From the NCBI RefSeq assembly GCF_934295145.1, contig NZ_CAKRAS010000041.1, positions 1 to 26,728 of the forward strand: a DNA stretch of 26,728 nt. The letters are read 5' to 3'. Under the pieces are notes generated by a model. It was not told the origin of the DNA and made no database searches. It worked only from the letters and a program-made list of their open reading frames with translations. The position numbers and the translations under genes are program-made. Source of the DNA: an uncultured Eubacterium sp. (GTDB lineage Bacteria; Bacillota; Clostridia; Lachnospirales; Lachnospiraceae). This document shows, in pieces, positions 16,547 to 24,058 of the stretch (position 1 is its first letter; every line of letters starts with the position of its first letter).

Positions 16547-17647
16547 TTATATTCTCTCGCAGATCAGGTCACCCATACGGCTTGTGCCAACCTGTTCTAC
16601 GGCAGATTTCTTATCTTCTTCCTGCGGCATGATATCAATCGTACGATATCCGTCTTTTAATACCTGTTTTACCGCATTTTCCACCGCATCTGCTTCTTTG
16701 TCCAGATCAAAGGAATAGCGAAGCATCATTGCTGCAGATAAAATAGTAGCGATCGGGTTTGCAATGCCCTGTCCTGCGATATCCGGTGCAGATCCGCCAC
16801 TTGGCTCATACAGACCGAATTTTGTATCATTCAGACTTGCACTGGAAAGCATACCGATGGAACCGGTTACCATACTTGCCTCATCAGAAAGAATGTCACC
16901 AAACATATTCTCTGTCAGAATAACATCAAACTGTTTCGGATCTTTTACCAGCTGCATTGCACAGTTGTCTACTAACATATGTTCATAAGTAACTTCCGGA
17001 TAATCCTTCGCTACTTCCTCTACGATTTTTCTCCAAAGTCTGGAAGAATCCAGTACGTTTGCCTTGTCAACGCTTGTTACTTTTTTGCGGCGTTTCATGG
17101 CAATATCAAAACCTTTGATGGCGATTCTGCGAATCTCGTTCTCCGTATATGTAAGGGTATCTACCGCTGTCACAACACCATCTACTTCACTGGTCTTGCG
17201 GGCTCCAAAGTAAAGTCCACCGGTCAGCTCACGCATGATCATCATGTCAAAACCTGTACCGATGATGTCATCGCGCAGCGGGCATGCCTCTTTTAATTCC
17301 TCATAAAGATATGCCGGTCTTAAGTTTGCAAATAAATTCAGTGATTTACGTAATTTCAGTAATCCGGCCTCCGGACGTTTCTCCGGCGGAAGTTTATACC
17401 ATGGGGAAGTACTTGTATTTCCACCAATGGATCCCATTAAAACTGCATCAGAATGCAGTGCCTGCTCAATGGCATGGTCTGTCAGCGGCTCTCCGGTCGC
17501 ATCAATGGAGCATCCTCCCATTAAAATATCTTCATACTCAAATTCATGTCCGAATTTGTCAGCCACACAGTTTAATACTTTCTGTGCCTCGGCTACAACC
17601 TCAGGTCCAATACCGTCTCCGGCAATAACTCCAACCTGGTATTTCAT
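16547..17647 (-). CDS. leuB: 3-isopropylmalate dehydrogenase
   Basis: NAD- and Mg/Mn-dependent oxidative decarboxylation of 3-isopropylmalate in leucine synthesis. The 366-residue protein shows the N-terminal VGVIAGDGIGPEV, catalytic Y146 in LTGGLYFG and K195 in VDKANV, and the signature beginning NMFGDILSDEASMV (247-260). The start ATG at 17647 is chosen because GAGAGGAG lies just upstream; the open frame extends to 17677 but would begin inside the yajC terminator. It heads the leuB-ilvD-ilvB unit. leuA, leuC and leuD are not in the window. Confidence 0.96.
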   Translation of the reverse strand: MKYQVGVIAGDGIGPEVVAEAQKVLNCVADKFGHEFEYEDILMGGCSIDATGEPLTDHAIEQALHSDAVLMGSIGGNTSTSPWYKLPPEKRPEAGLLKLRKSLNLFANLRPAYLYEELKEACPLRDDIIGTGFDMMIMRELTGGLYFGARKTSEVDGVVTAVDTLTYTENEIRRIAIKGFDIAMKRRKKVTSVDKANVLDSSRLWRKIVEEVAKDYPEVTYEHMLVDNCAMQLVKDPKQFDVILTENMFGDILSDEASMVTGSIGMLSSASLNDTKFGLYEPSGGSAPDIAGQGIANPIATILSAAMMLRYSFDLDKEADAVENAVKQVLKDGYRTIDIMPQEEDKKSAVEQVGTSRMGDLICERI

Positions 17648-17668
17648 TTTCTTTCTCCTCTCACAAAC

Positions 17669-17697
17669 AATATACAAAAGAAGGGCAGTGATATCAA
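17669..17697 (-). promoter_or_regulatory. Probable promoter of leuB-ilvD-ilvB, overlapping a terminator
   Basis: -35 TTGATA (17692-17697), a 17-base spacer and -10 TATATT (17669-17674). The -35 box lies in the central palindrome of the upstream terminator and the -10 box directly follows its U-tract. The transcript would start only a few bases before the leuB ribosome binding site. Confidence 0.55.
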
Positions 17698-17723
17698 TTG
17701 ATATCCATGCCCCGCCCTCCTTT
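17676..17723 (-). terminator. Intrinsic terminator of the yajC transcript
   Basis: AAAGGAGGGC pairs with GCCCTTCTTT (10 bp, one G-U) around an inner perfect palindrome of 16 bases (GATATCAA and its complement), followed by a short U-rich run. It lies 24 bases after the yajC stop. Confidence 0.75.
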
Positions 17724-17746
17724 GTCTGATCTTTACTCTTTTCAGT

Positions 17747-18058
17747 TTACTCTTCTACTGCGTCATCAGCTTTTTCAATCTGTGCGATTGCAGCGCGCTG
17801 CATTGGAATACGGCAGTTTTTATTGTTGCCGAACTCTACGATAACGGTGTCGTCAGTAATATCGATCAGTGTACCATAGAAACCGCTGGTTGTAAGAACA
17901 GTGTCACCAACAGCCATTTTCGCCATCATTTCATTTCTTCTTGCCTGCTCTTTTTTCTGTGGTCTCAGCATAAAAATAAATATGAATACAAGCAAAACTG
18001 CTATCCAGATAATTGTTCCCATCATACCCATTCCTGCACCGGATGATAATACGTTCAT
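17747..18058 (-). CDS. yajC: Preprotein translocase accessory subunit YajC
   Basis: Small single-pass membrane protein of the Sec holotranslocon, associated with SecDF. The 103-residue chain has one transmembrane helix (about 14-31) followed by the family hallmark RPQKKEQARRNEMMAKMAVGD and a short beta-rich cytoplasmic domain ending in an acidic tail. The start at 18058 has AGGAGG seven bases upstream. It follows tgt on the same strand, the standard tgt-yajC linkage, but has its own promoter and a terminator. Confidence 0.96.
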   Translation of the reverse strand: MNVLSSGAGMGMMGTIIWIAVLLVFIFIFMLRPQKKEQARRNEMMAKMAVGDTVLTTSGFYGTLIDITDDTVIVEFGNNKNCRIPMQRAAIAQIEKADDAVEE

Positions 18059-18091
18059 TTGAATTCCTCCTATTTTTCGATACTAGTAGAT

Positions 18092-18120
18092 ATTCTACAC
18101 AAAATGTAGCTTTTCTTCAA
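18092..18120 (-). promoter_or_regulatory. Promoter of yajC
   Basis: -35 TTGAAG (18115-18120), 17-base spacer, -10 TAGAAT (18092-18097), in the 89-base tgt-yajC gap. Confidence 0.65.
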
Positions 18121-18147
18121 CCCATTTTGCATATTTTTCTCATTTTT

Positions 18148-19278
18148 TTACTCTCCATGCTCCATGCGGTACAGTTTCTCAGCCTTATAATTCTGATAAT
18201 TGCCCATATCAATGGCATCACGGATTTCTTCCATCATCGTATTGTAGAAATACAGATTGTGCAGTACACACAGACGCATACCAAGCATTTCTTTCGCCTT
18301 CAACAGATGGCGGATATAAGCTCTACTGTATGTACGGCAGGCCGGACACTGACATCCCTCTTCGATGGGACGCATATCACGTTCAAACTTCTGGTTAAAC
18401 AGGTTCAGCTTACCAAAGTTTGTATATACATGTCCATGACGGCCATTTCGGCTTGGATATACACAGTCAAAGAAATCCACACCGCGGTCTACAGCCTCCA
18501 AAATGTTTGCCGGAGTGCCAACGCCCATCAGATAGGTTGGTTTGTCTTCCGGAAGATGCGGAACTGTCACATCCAGAATGTGATACATCTCCTCATGGCT
18601 CTCACCAACGGCAAGGCCACCCACTGCATAACCATCCAGATCCATCTCGCTGATCCGTTTTGCATGATCAATACGGATATCATCAAAAATTGCACCCTGA
18701 TTGATACCGAAAAGCATCTGATTTTTATTAATCGTATCTTCCAGGCCGTTCAGACGCTGCATTTCTTTTTTACAACGTTCCAGCCAACGTGTAGTACGAT
18801 CAACGGACGGTTGAACATAACTTCTGTCTGCCAATGCCGGCGGACATTCATCGAATGCCATAGCAATCGTAGAACCAAGATTAGACTGGATCTGCATGCT
18901 CTCCTCTGGTCCCATAAAAATCTTACGCCCATCTACATGGGAATGGAAATGTACCCCTTCCTCTTTGATTTTACGGAGTCCTGCCAGAGAAAACACCTGA
19001 AACCCGCCGGAATCTGTCAAAATTGGCTTGTCCCATACCATAAATTTATGCAGACCGCCAAGTTCCTTGATCAATTTGTCACCCGGACGAACGTGTAAAT
19101 GATAGGTATTGGATAATTCCACCTGCGTCTTAATCTGCTGCAGGTCATCTGTGGATACCGCACCTTTGATTGCCGCTGCAGTTCCAACATTCATAAATAC
19201 CGGTGTCTGGATGGTCCCATGCACCGTTGTCACTTCGGCACGCTTCGCGCGTCCATCTTTTTTCAATAATTTATACAT
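18148..19278 (-). CDS. tgt: tRNA-guanine transglycosylase (bacterial Tgt)
   Basis: Exchanges guanine-34 for preQ1 in tRNAs with GUN anticodons, on the way to queuosine. The 376-residue protein shows D89 in DSGGFQ (89-94), the nucleophile D271 in FDCVYPSRNGRHG, and the zinc site C309, C311, C314 and H340. The start at 19278 follows AGGAAAGGA. It is transcribed divergently from aroC, from its own promoter. I see no queuosine synthesis genes (queA, queC-F) nearby, so preQ1 supply or queuine salvage is encoded elsewhere. Confidence 0.97.
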   Translation of the reverse strand: MYKLLKKDGRAKRAEVTTVHGTIQTPVFMNVGTAAAIKGAVSTDDLQQIKTQVELSNTYHLHVRPGDKLIKELGGLHKFMVWDKPILTDSGGFQVFSLAGLRKIKEEGVHFHSHVDGRKIFMGPEESMQIQSNLGSTIAMAFDECPPALADRSYVQPSVDRTTRWLERCKKEMQRLNGLEDTINKNQMLFGINQGAIFDDIRIDHAKRISEMDLDGYAVGGLAVGESHEEMYHILDVTVPHLPEDKPTYLMGVGTPANILEAVDRGVDFFDCVYPSRNGRHGHVYTNFGKLNLFNQKFERDMRPIEEGCQCPACRTYSRAYIRHLLKAKEMLGMRLCVLHNLYFYNTMMEEIRDAIDMGNYQNYKAEKLYRMEHGE

Positions 19279-19314
19279 AAAAAGTTCCTTTCCTTTTTCA
19301 TTGCGCTGTTTATA

Positions 19315-19343
19315 ACTTTATCATATAATAGGATAAGTGTCAA
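19315..19343 (-). promoter_or_regulatory. Promoter of tgt
   Basis: Perfect -35 TTGACA (19338-19343), 17-base spacer, -10 TAAAGT (19315-19320) with an extended -10 TGA before it. Confidence 0.72.
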
Positions 19344-19351
19344 AAACACTT

Positions 19352-19435
19352 TTACAGTTCACTTATCACAAGCATTCAGTTATTGTTCATGCTTGCAAAA
19401 AAACAACTGGATACCTAGTGATACGTGAACTGTAA
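19352..19435 (+). repeat. Long inverted repeat in the tgt-aroC intergenic region
   Basis: Arms of 18 bases (19352-19369 and 19418-19435) are complementary with one mismatch. The 48 bases between contain a second perfect 6-bp stem AAGCAT/ATGCTT (19370-19375 and 19389-19394). If transcribed towards aroC it would form an extended hairpin ending 26 bases before the start codon. It may be a leader RNA, a protein-binding operator or a small MITE-like element; I see no target-site duplication and no confident aroC promoter. Confidence 0.6.
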
Positions 19436-19461
19436 TGCCTAGCAATAGAGGAGGAAACATT

Positions 19462-20562
19462 ATGGCTGGTTCAAATACAGGAACTATTTTTCAGATTACC
19501 ACATGGGGAGAATCCCACGGAAAAGGTGTCGGTGTCGTAGTAGACGGCTGCCCAAGTGGACTTCCACTGTCCGAAGAAGACATTCAGATCTATCTTAACC
19601 GCAGAAAACCGGGGCAGTCCAAATACACTACCCCACGTACCGAAGCAGACCGGGTAGAAATTCTGTCCGGTGTCTTTGAAGGACGCACCACAGGCACTCC
19701 GATCTCCATGATCGTGCGAAACGAAAATCAACACTCCAAGGACTACAGCGACATTGCCCGCTGCTATCGTCCGGGACACGCCGATTACTGCTTTGATGCA
19801 AAATACGGGTTCCGCGATTACCGCGGTGGCGGACGCTCTTCCGCGCGCGAAACCATTGGACGTGTTGCTGCAGGCGCCATTGCCGCAAAACTGTTAAAAG
19901 AAATGGGAATCTCGATTCTTACTTATACAAAAGCAATTGGTCCGGTCTCCATTGATCCAAGCCGCTTTGACGCTGCACAAATCAGTCAAAATCCGGTTGC
20001 CATGCCGGATGCACAGGCTGCAAAAGAAGCACAGGTCTTTCTGGATCAGTGTATCGAAGAACAGGATTCTTCCGGCGGTATTATCGAATGTGTGATTGAA
20101 GGTGTTCCTGCCGGTATCGGAGATCCGGTGTTTGACAAGTTGGATGCAAATCTTGCTAAAGCCATTTTTTCCATCGGTGCAGTAAAAGGTTTTGAGATCG
20201 GTGATGGTTTTGCTGCCGCTACTGCCCGTGGTTCTGAAAATAACGATTCTTTTGTGCCACTGGAAAATGGACCACTGGCCAAAGCAACCAATCATGCAGG
20301 TGGTATCTTAGGCGGTATCAGCGACGGATCTCCTATCGTATTCCGTGCCGCTGTGAAGCCAACACCATCCATTGCTCAGTTACAGCATACGGCAAACGCT
20401 GACGGTGAAGCTGTCGATATCAGTATCCGCGGCCGCCACGATCCGGTGGTTGTACCAAGAGCTGTTGTTGTTGTAGAAGCGATGGCTGCTATCACTATTT
20501 TGGATCTGATGCTTCGCAATACCACAGCAAAGCTTGATAACCTAAAAAAAATCTATGAATAA
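19462..20562 (+). CDS. aroC: Chorismate synthase
   Basis: Last step of the shikimate pathway: FMNH2-dependent elimination of phosphate from EPSP to give chorismate, the precursor of aromatic amino acids and folate. The 366-residue protein has GESHGKGVGVVVDGCPSG near the start (H19), the RSSARETIGRVAAGA segment, and the C-terminal RGRHDPVVVPRA (323-334, H326). The ATG at 19462 is chosen because GGAGG lies seven bases upstream; the open frame begins at 19435 with no such site. It is the only plus-strand gene here, divergent from tgt and convergent with the trhP operon. Confidence 0.97.
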   Translation: MAGSNTGTIFQITTWGESHGKGVGVVVDGCPSGLPLSEEDIQIYLNRRKPGQSKYTTPRTEADRVEILSGVFEGRTTGTPISMIVRNENQHSKDYSDIARCYRPGHADYCFDAKYGFRDYRGGGRSSARETIGRVAAGAIAAKLLKEMGISILTYTKAIGPVSIDPSRFDAAQISQNPVAMPDAQAAKEAQVFLDQCIEEQDSSGGIIECVIEGVPAGIGDPVFDKLDANLAKAIFSIGAVKGFEIGDGFAAATARGSENNDSFVPLENGPLAKATNHAGGILGGISDGSPIVFRAAVKPTPSIAQLQHTANADGEAVDISIRGRHDPVVVPRAVVVVEAMAAITILDLMLRNTTAKLDNLKKIYE

Positions 20563-20598
20563 AAAGCGATTGATTTGTTCATGAATCTCTGTACGAAT

Positions 20599-20646
20599 AA
20601 AAGGACTGCCATCAAAACCATTTTCGGTTCCGATGACAGTCTTTTT
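20599..20646. terminator. Bidirectional terminator between aroC and the lactonase-fold gene
   Basis: A stem AAAAGGACTG/CAGTCTTTTT (one wobble) continues through CATC/GATG and AACC/GGTT around an ATTTTC loop. U-runs follow in both directions, so it can end aroC on the plus strand and the trhP operon on the minus strand. Confidence 0.88.
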
Positions 20647-20680
20647 CTCATTATTGTACTCATGCCTTGTATCTGAATAA

Positions 20681-21736
20681 TTATAATTTGTGGATAAAAA
20701 TACAGTTCGGCTGCTCAATCTTAATCGGTTTGGAATCCTGCAGGAAATACCGTTCCTCGTAATTCATGTTATAAGTAAACATTTCATCTGTCTCATGACT
20801 GAGGATAACAAAATGCTTATTATCCGGCATGATCGCCAGTGCCTTTGGATAATCTCCGCTGGTCTTGCAGTGGAAAAATGGTGTCAGTACACCGGTTTCT
20901 TTATCTACATCATAAATTATAACAGTGTTAATACCTGCGTTGGTTACAAACAGATGGTTTCCATCTGGTGAAAATTCAATGCCAGATGCAGCTGCACGCT
21001 GTTTTTCGCCCGGTTCAATGGTACTGATACGCTGAATCAGTTTAAACGGTTCTGTCTCACTGTTTCGCGGTTTCAGTTCATACACTTCAACAACATTGTC
21101 AATTTCACACAATACATATGCATATTTATGCTGACGGTCGTAACGAAGCATCTTCGGGCCACTGTCCAACTCGCAGCGAAGGATATCTTCCAGTTCCAGT
21201 TTATTATGTTCTCTGTCAATCTGGTAAATTTTTACCTGATCCAGGCCACTGTCTACTGCGCAGACACACTGCTGATCCGGTGTCACCTTTACGCAGGTAA
21301 CATGCGGCATAGAGCTGCGGTCTGTGATATTGACACCAATGCCTTTATGGAAAATTCCATCTGCGATCTCACCGATAGAGCCATCTTCATTCAGGTTCAT
21401 CATGGTAATACGTCCGTCATGGTAGCCTGCCACAAACAGATAACGATCCTGCTCGTCCACTTCCAGATAGCATCCTCTCATGCCACCTGTCCACACAGAA
21501 TTGATTGGTTCCAAATCTCCATCTTCCAGAATACGGAAGGACTGTACACCTTCATCTGCGATAGAATAAAGAAACTTTCCGCTGGTAGAAACTATTAAAT
21601 CAGATGGATTGTTAATCGGAACCACCTTGCGTTCTGTCATTTTTCCTTTCTCGGCATCCACATCAAAAATATGAATTCCCACACTGCTTCCGTGTGTGTA
21701 AGTGCCGACATATGCCACATAACGATCTTTTGCCAT
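20681..21736 (-). CDS. Lactonase-fold seven-bladed beta-propeller protein, probably divergent
   Basis: A 351-residue soluble protein of the YbhE/6-phosphogluconolactonase beta-propeller family, recognised by the N-terminal YVGTYTHG, repeated blade segments and GIEFSPDGNHLFVTN. Residues that I remember as catalytic in the family seem changed: the PHxH segment reads PHVT, the GPRH segment reads GPKM, and the NRG segment reads NAG. The glutamate of the VLCE segment remains. It may therefore not be a 6-phosphogluconolactonase. The start at 21736 comes two bases after the trhP stop, and its GGAGG site lies within the last trhP codons, so translation is coupled. It is the last gene of the operon. 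Confidence 0.82.
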   Translation of the reverse strand: MAKDRYVAYVGTYTHGSSVGIHIFDVDAEKGKMTERKVVPINNPSDLIVSTSGKFLYSIADEGVQSFRILEDGDLEPINSVWTGGMRGCYLEVDEQDRYLFVAGYHDGRITMMNLNEDGSIGEIADGIFHKGIGVNITDRSSMPHVTCVKVTPDQQCVCAVDSGLDQVKIYQIDREHNKLELEDILRCELDSGPKMLRYDRQHKYAYVLCEIDNVVEVYELKPRNSETEPFKLIQRISTIEPGEKQRAAASGIEFSPDGNHLFVTNAGINTVIIYDVDKETGVLTPFFHCKTSGDYPKALAIMPDNKHFVILSHETDEMFTYNMNYEERYFLQDSKPIKIEQPNCIFIHKL

Positions 21737-21738
21737 GA

Positions 21739-23019
21739 CTATTCCTCCTCTTTCCTACGCAATATGTCATAAAGTTCTGCTGTATGGTTGTCCTGCTCCG
21801 AAACCTCTGCCCCGGAAAGAGCACCATTTTGGGCCGCTGCAAGTTCAATATATAAAACCTGCTTCGGATGCGGCGCAGATTGCATCTCCTGCCCTTCTTC
21901 GTCCACGATTCTGCGAACGACTACCGGAATGTTTCTTCCATCCGGCTTCATGATTTCAATCTGTTCCCCTACAGAAAATTTATTGCGCTGTTCGATACGG
22001 TATAATCCGTCTGCAGTGCATTCCCCTATAATGCCCAGATATGTGTACTCTTTTACATAAGTATTGTTGTCATAAATCTGAGCGCTTTCATCCGGTTTTC
22101 CGAAGAAAAATCCGGTTGTAAACTGACGATATGTGCAATTGGAAATCTGATCCAGATACCAGTCCATGTTTTTCTGATATAATTCCGGAGACTCCAGATA
22201 ATCATCAATTGCCTTACGATACGTACGGGCTACGGTAGCCACATACAATGCGGTCTTCATACGACCTTCTATCTTGAAACTGTCAATTCCACTGTCGATC
22301 AGTTCCGGGATATGCTCGATCATGCACAGATCCTTGGAGTTGAAAATATAAGTGCCGCGTTCATTCTCGTAAACCGGCATATATTCTCCCGGTCTGGTTT
22401 CTTCCACAATGGCATATTTCCAACGGCATGGATGCGTACAAGCTCCACGGTTTGCATCACGGCCAGTAAAATAATTGGACAGCAGGCAGCGTCCGGAATA
22501 AGAGATACACATAGCGCCATGAATAAATGTCTCCATCTCCAGATCTGCCGGTGCTTTCTCCCTGATTTCCTTTAACTCTGCCATAGACAGTTCTCTGGCA
22601 GTTACCACACGACGCGCGCCAAGCTGATGCCAGAACTGATACGTTCCATAATTTGTATTGTTTGCCTGGGTACTGATATGAATATCAATCTCCGGGCATA
22701 CTTCTCTGGCGATCATAAAGACACCCGGATCTGAAATGATCAGTGCATCCGGTTTGATCTCTTTTAATTCTTCAAAATAAGCTCTCACTCCGCTCAGATC
22801 GCCGTTATGAGCCAGAATATTTGCTGTAATATATACTTTTACATCATGAGCATGTGCAAACGCGATTCCTTCCTGAATCTCCTCCATGGAAAAATTCTTC
22901 GCTTTGGCTCTCAGTCCAAAGGCTTCTCCACCGATATATACTGCATCTGCACCAAACACAACCGCTGTTTTTAATACTTCCAGGCTGCTGGCCGGAATTA
23001 ATAATTCTGGATGTTTCAT
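21739..23019 (-). CDS. trhP: U32 family tRNA hydroxylase TrhP-like
   Basis: Annotated in many genomes as peptidase U32, but characterised relatives (E. coli YegQ, B. subtilis YrrN/YrrO) hydroxylate uridine-34 of tRNA to ho5U and need prephenate. The 426-residue chain carries the complete U32 signature from E163 (ETFIHGAMC...GRCLLS) and four cysteines, C171, C178, C194 and C232, placed like the Fe-S ligands of YegQ. A C-terminal beta domain follows (about 330-415). The start at 23019 has AAGGAG six bases upstream, overlapping the trmR stop. Placement right after trmR supports the tRNA role over a proteolytic one. Confidence 0.9.
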   Translation of the reverse strand: MKHPELLIPASSLEVLKTAVVFGADAVYIGGEAFGLRAKAKNFSMEEIQEGIAFAHAHDVKVYITANILAHNGDLSGVRAYFEELKEIKPDALIISDPGVFMIAREVCPEIDIHISTQANNTNYGTYQFWHQLGARRVVTARELSMAELKEIREKAPADLEMETFIHGAMCISYSGRCLLSNYFTGRDANRGACTHPCRWKYAIVEETRPGEYMPVYENERGTYIFNSKDLCMIEHIPELIDSGIDSFKIEGRMKTALYVATVARTYRKAIDDYLESPELYQKNMDWYLDQISNCTYRQFTTGFFFGKPDESAQIYDNNTYVKEYTYLGIIGECTADGLYRIEQRNKFSVGEQIEIMKPDGRNIPVVVRRIVDEEGQEMQSAPHPKQVLYIELAAAQNGALSGAEVSEQDNHTAELYDILRRKEEE

Positions 23020-23029
23020 GAAATGCTCC

Positions 23030-23689
23030 TTACTCTTTTTCCTGTTGTTCTTTCTTTACACTGACAGTCACACCATCCCCAACCGGCAATACTGCCGTAG
23101 TCAGGTTTTCGTTGTGGGTCAGTTCATACAGATACTCCCGCATTCTCTTGTGGATCGTACGGTTTCTTCTGGTCACTGCATAATGGGACTCTATAATATC
23201 CCCGTCCTGCAGTACATTATCTGACACAAGAATACCACCCTCTGCCAGTAAACGCAAGACATCGTCAAAGAAATGGATATACTGACCTTTGGCCGCATCC
23301 ATAAAAATAAAATCATATGGTTCCTGCAATGTCTTTAACACTTCTGCAGCATCCCCCTCCAGCAGTGTGATCATCTGATCCCGTCCTGCTTTCGCAAAAT
23401 TCTCTTTTGCGATTGGAATGCGCTTTTCATAATTTTCTATCGTAGTGATCTCACAGTCCATCGGATTATATTCCGCCATCAACAACGCTGAAAATCCGAC
23501 TGCCGTGCCTACTTCCAGTATCCGGACCGGGCGCTTCATCGCCAGCAGTAATTTTAACAGGCTCTGCATTTCCCTGCGGATAATCGGTACATAATCTTCT
23601 TTCGCTTTTTTTTCCAATTCTTCCAGAAACGGCGTATTTCCCGTATTGAGAGAATTGATATATGTCACAAATCTTTCATCAACGATCAT
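23030..23689 (-). CDS. trmR: SAM-dependent O-methyltransferase, TrmR (YrrM) family
   Basis: In B. subtilis this enzyme methylates ho5U34 to mo5U34 in tRNA; the pairing with trhP here supports the same role over a catechol O-methyltransferase. The 219-residue Rossmann protein has motif I ILEVGTAVGFSA (57-68), acidic E85 for SAM ribose, and the metal ligands D131 (MDAAKGQY), D157 and N158 (SDNVL), equivalent to the TrmR metal site. The start at 23689 has only a weak AGG upstream, so it probably relies on coupling with the ylbF-like gene 21 bases upstream. Confidence 0.88.
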   Translation of the reverse strand: MIVDERFVTYINSLNTGNTPFLEELEKKAKEDYVPIIRREMQSLLKLLLAMKRPVRILEVGTAVGFSALLMAEYNPMDCEITTIENYEKRIPIAKENFAKAGRDQMITLLEGDAAEVLKTLQEPYDFIFMDAAKGQYIHFFDDVLRLLAEGGILVSDNVLQDGDIIESHYAVTRRNRTIHKRMREYLYELTHNENLTTAVLPVGDGVTVSVKKEQQEKE

Positions 23690-23710
23690 AATCTAACCTG
23701 TACCAGTATC

Positions 23711-24052
23711 TTATTCTTCATACAAAATTGCTTCAAAATTCAGGCATCCAAGCAGTTCCTTATTGATCTGCTGAATGATACGGCAGACTGCAACTTCCGC
23801 TGCCAGATATTCTCCTAAAAGCGGATCTTTGTATACATCTGCGTATTCCTGTTCCAGACGGTCTGCTTCAGTAAACAGATCGATCTGATCTTTGCTATTC
23901 TGTAAAAAAAAATTTTTTCTTCGAAATTCATGAAGTCTGTGCTCTTTTTCCGGATAGTGATGCACTTCCTCCCGGATCTTCTGATACCGGCAGAAAGCGT
24001 CACTTTCCTGCAGCGCAAGCTTCAGTTCCTCGATGCTTGTATTTAAATCCAT
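23711..24052 (-). CDS. YlbF/YmcA family protein
   Basis: A 113-residue, mostly helical protein of the Com_YlbF family. In B. subtilis YlbF and YmcA form, with YaaT, a complex that acts on RNase Y-dependent mRNA maturation and on competence and biofilm. The helix pattern LKLALQESDAFCRYQKIREEV and the DPLLGEYLAAEVAVCRII segment fit the family. There is no membrane segment. The start at 24052 is six bases after the RNase J stop with a weak ribosome site, so the two genes are probably translationally coupled. This suggests, without proving it, a partnership with RNase J. Confidence 0.75.
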   Translation of the reverse strand: MDLNTSIEELKLALQESDAFCRYQKIREEVHHYPEKEHRLHEFRRKNFFLQNSKDQIDLFTEADRLEQEYADVYKDPLLGEYLAAEVAVCRIIQQINKELLGCLNFEAILYEE

Positions 24053-24058
24053 TTTCTC

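Noticed and set aside
17648..17677. N-terminal extension of LeuB
   Set aside because: It begins inside the yajC terminator and before the leuB ribosome site; MKYQVGVIAGDGIG is the normal family start.
18013..19098. A 361-codon open frame on the plus strand, antisense to tgt and the start of yajC
   Set aside because: It covers tgt, which has all catalytic and zinc residues, and it runs across the yajC promoter. No ribosome site or family resemblance supports it.
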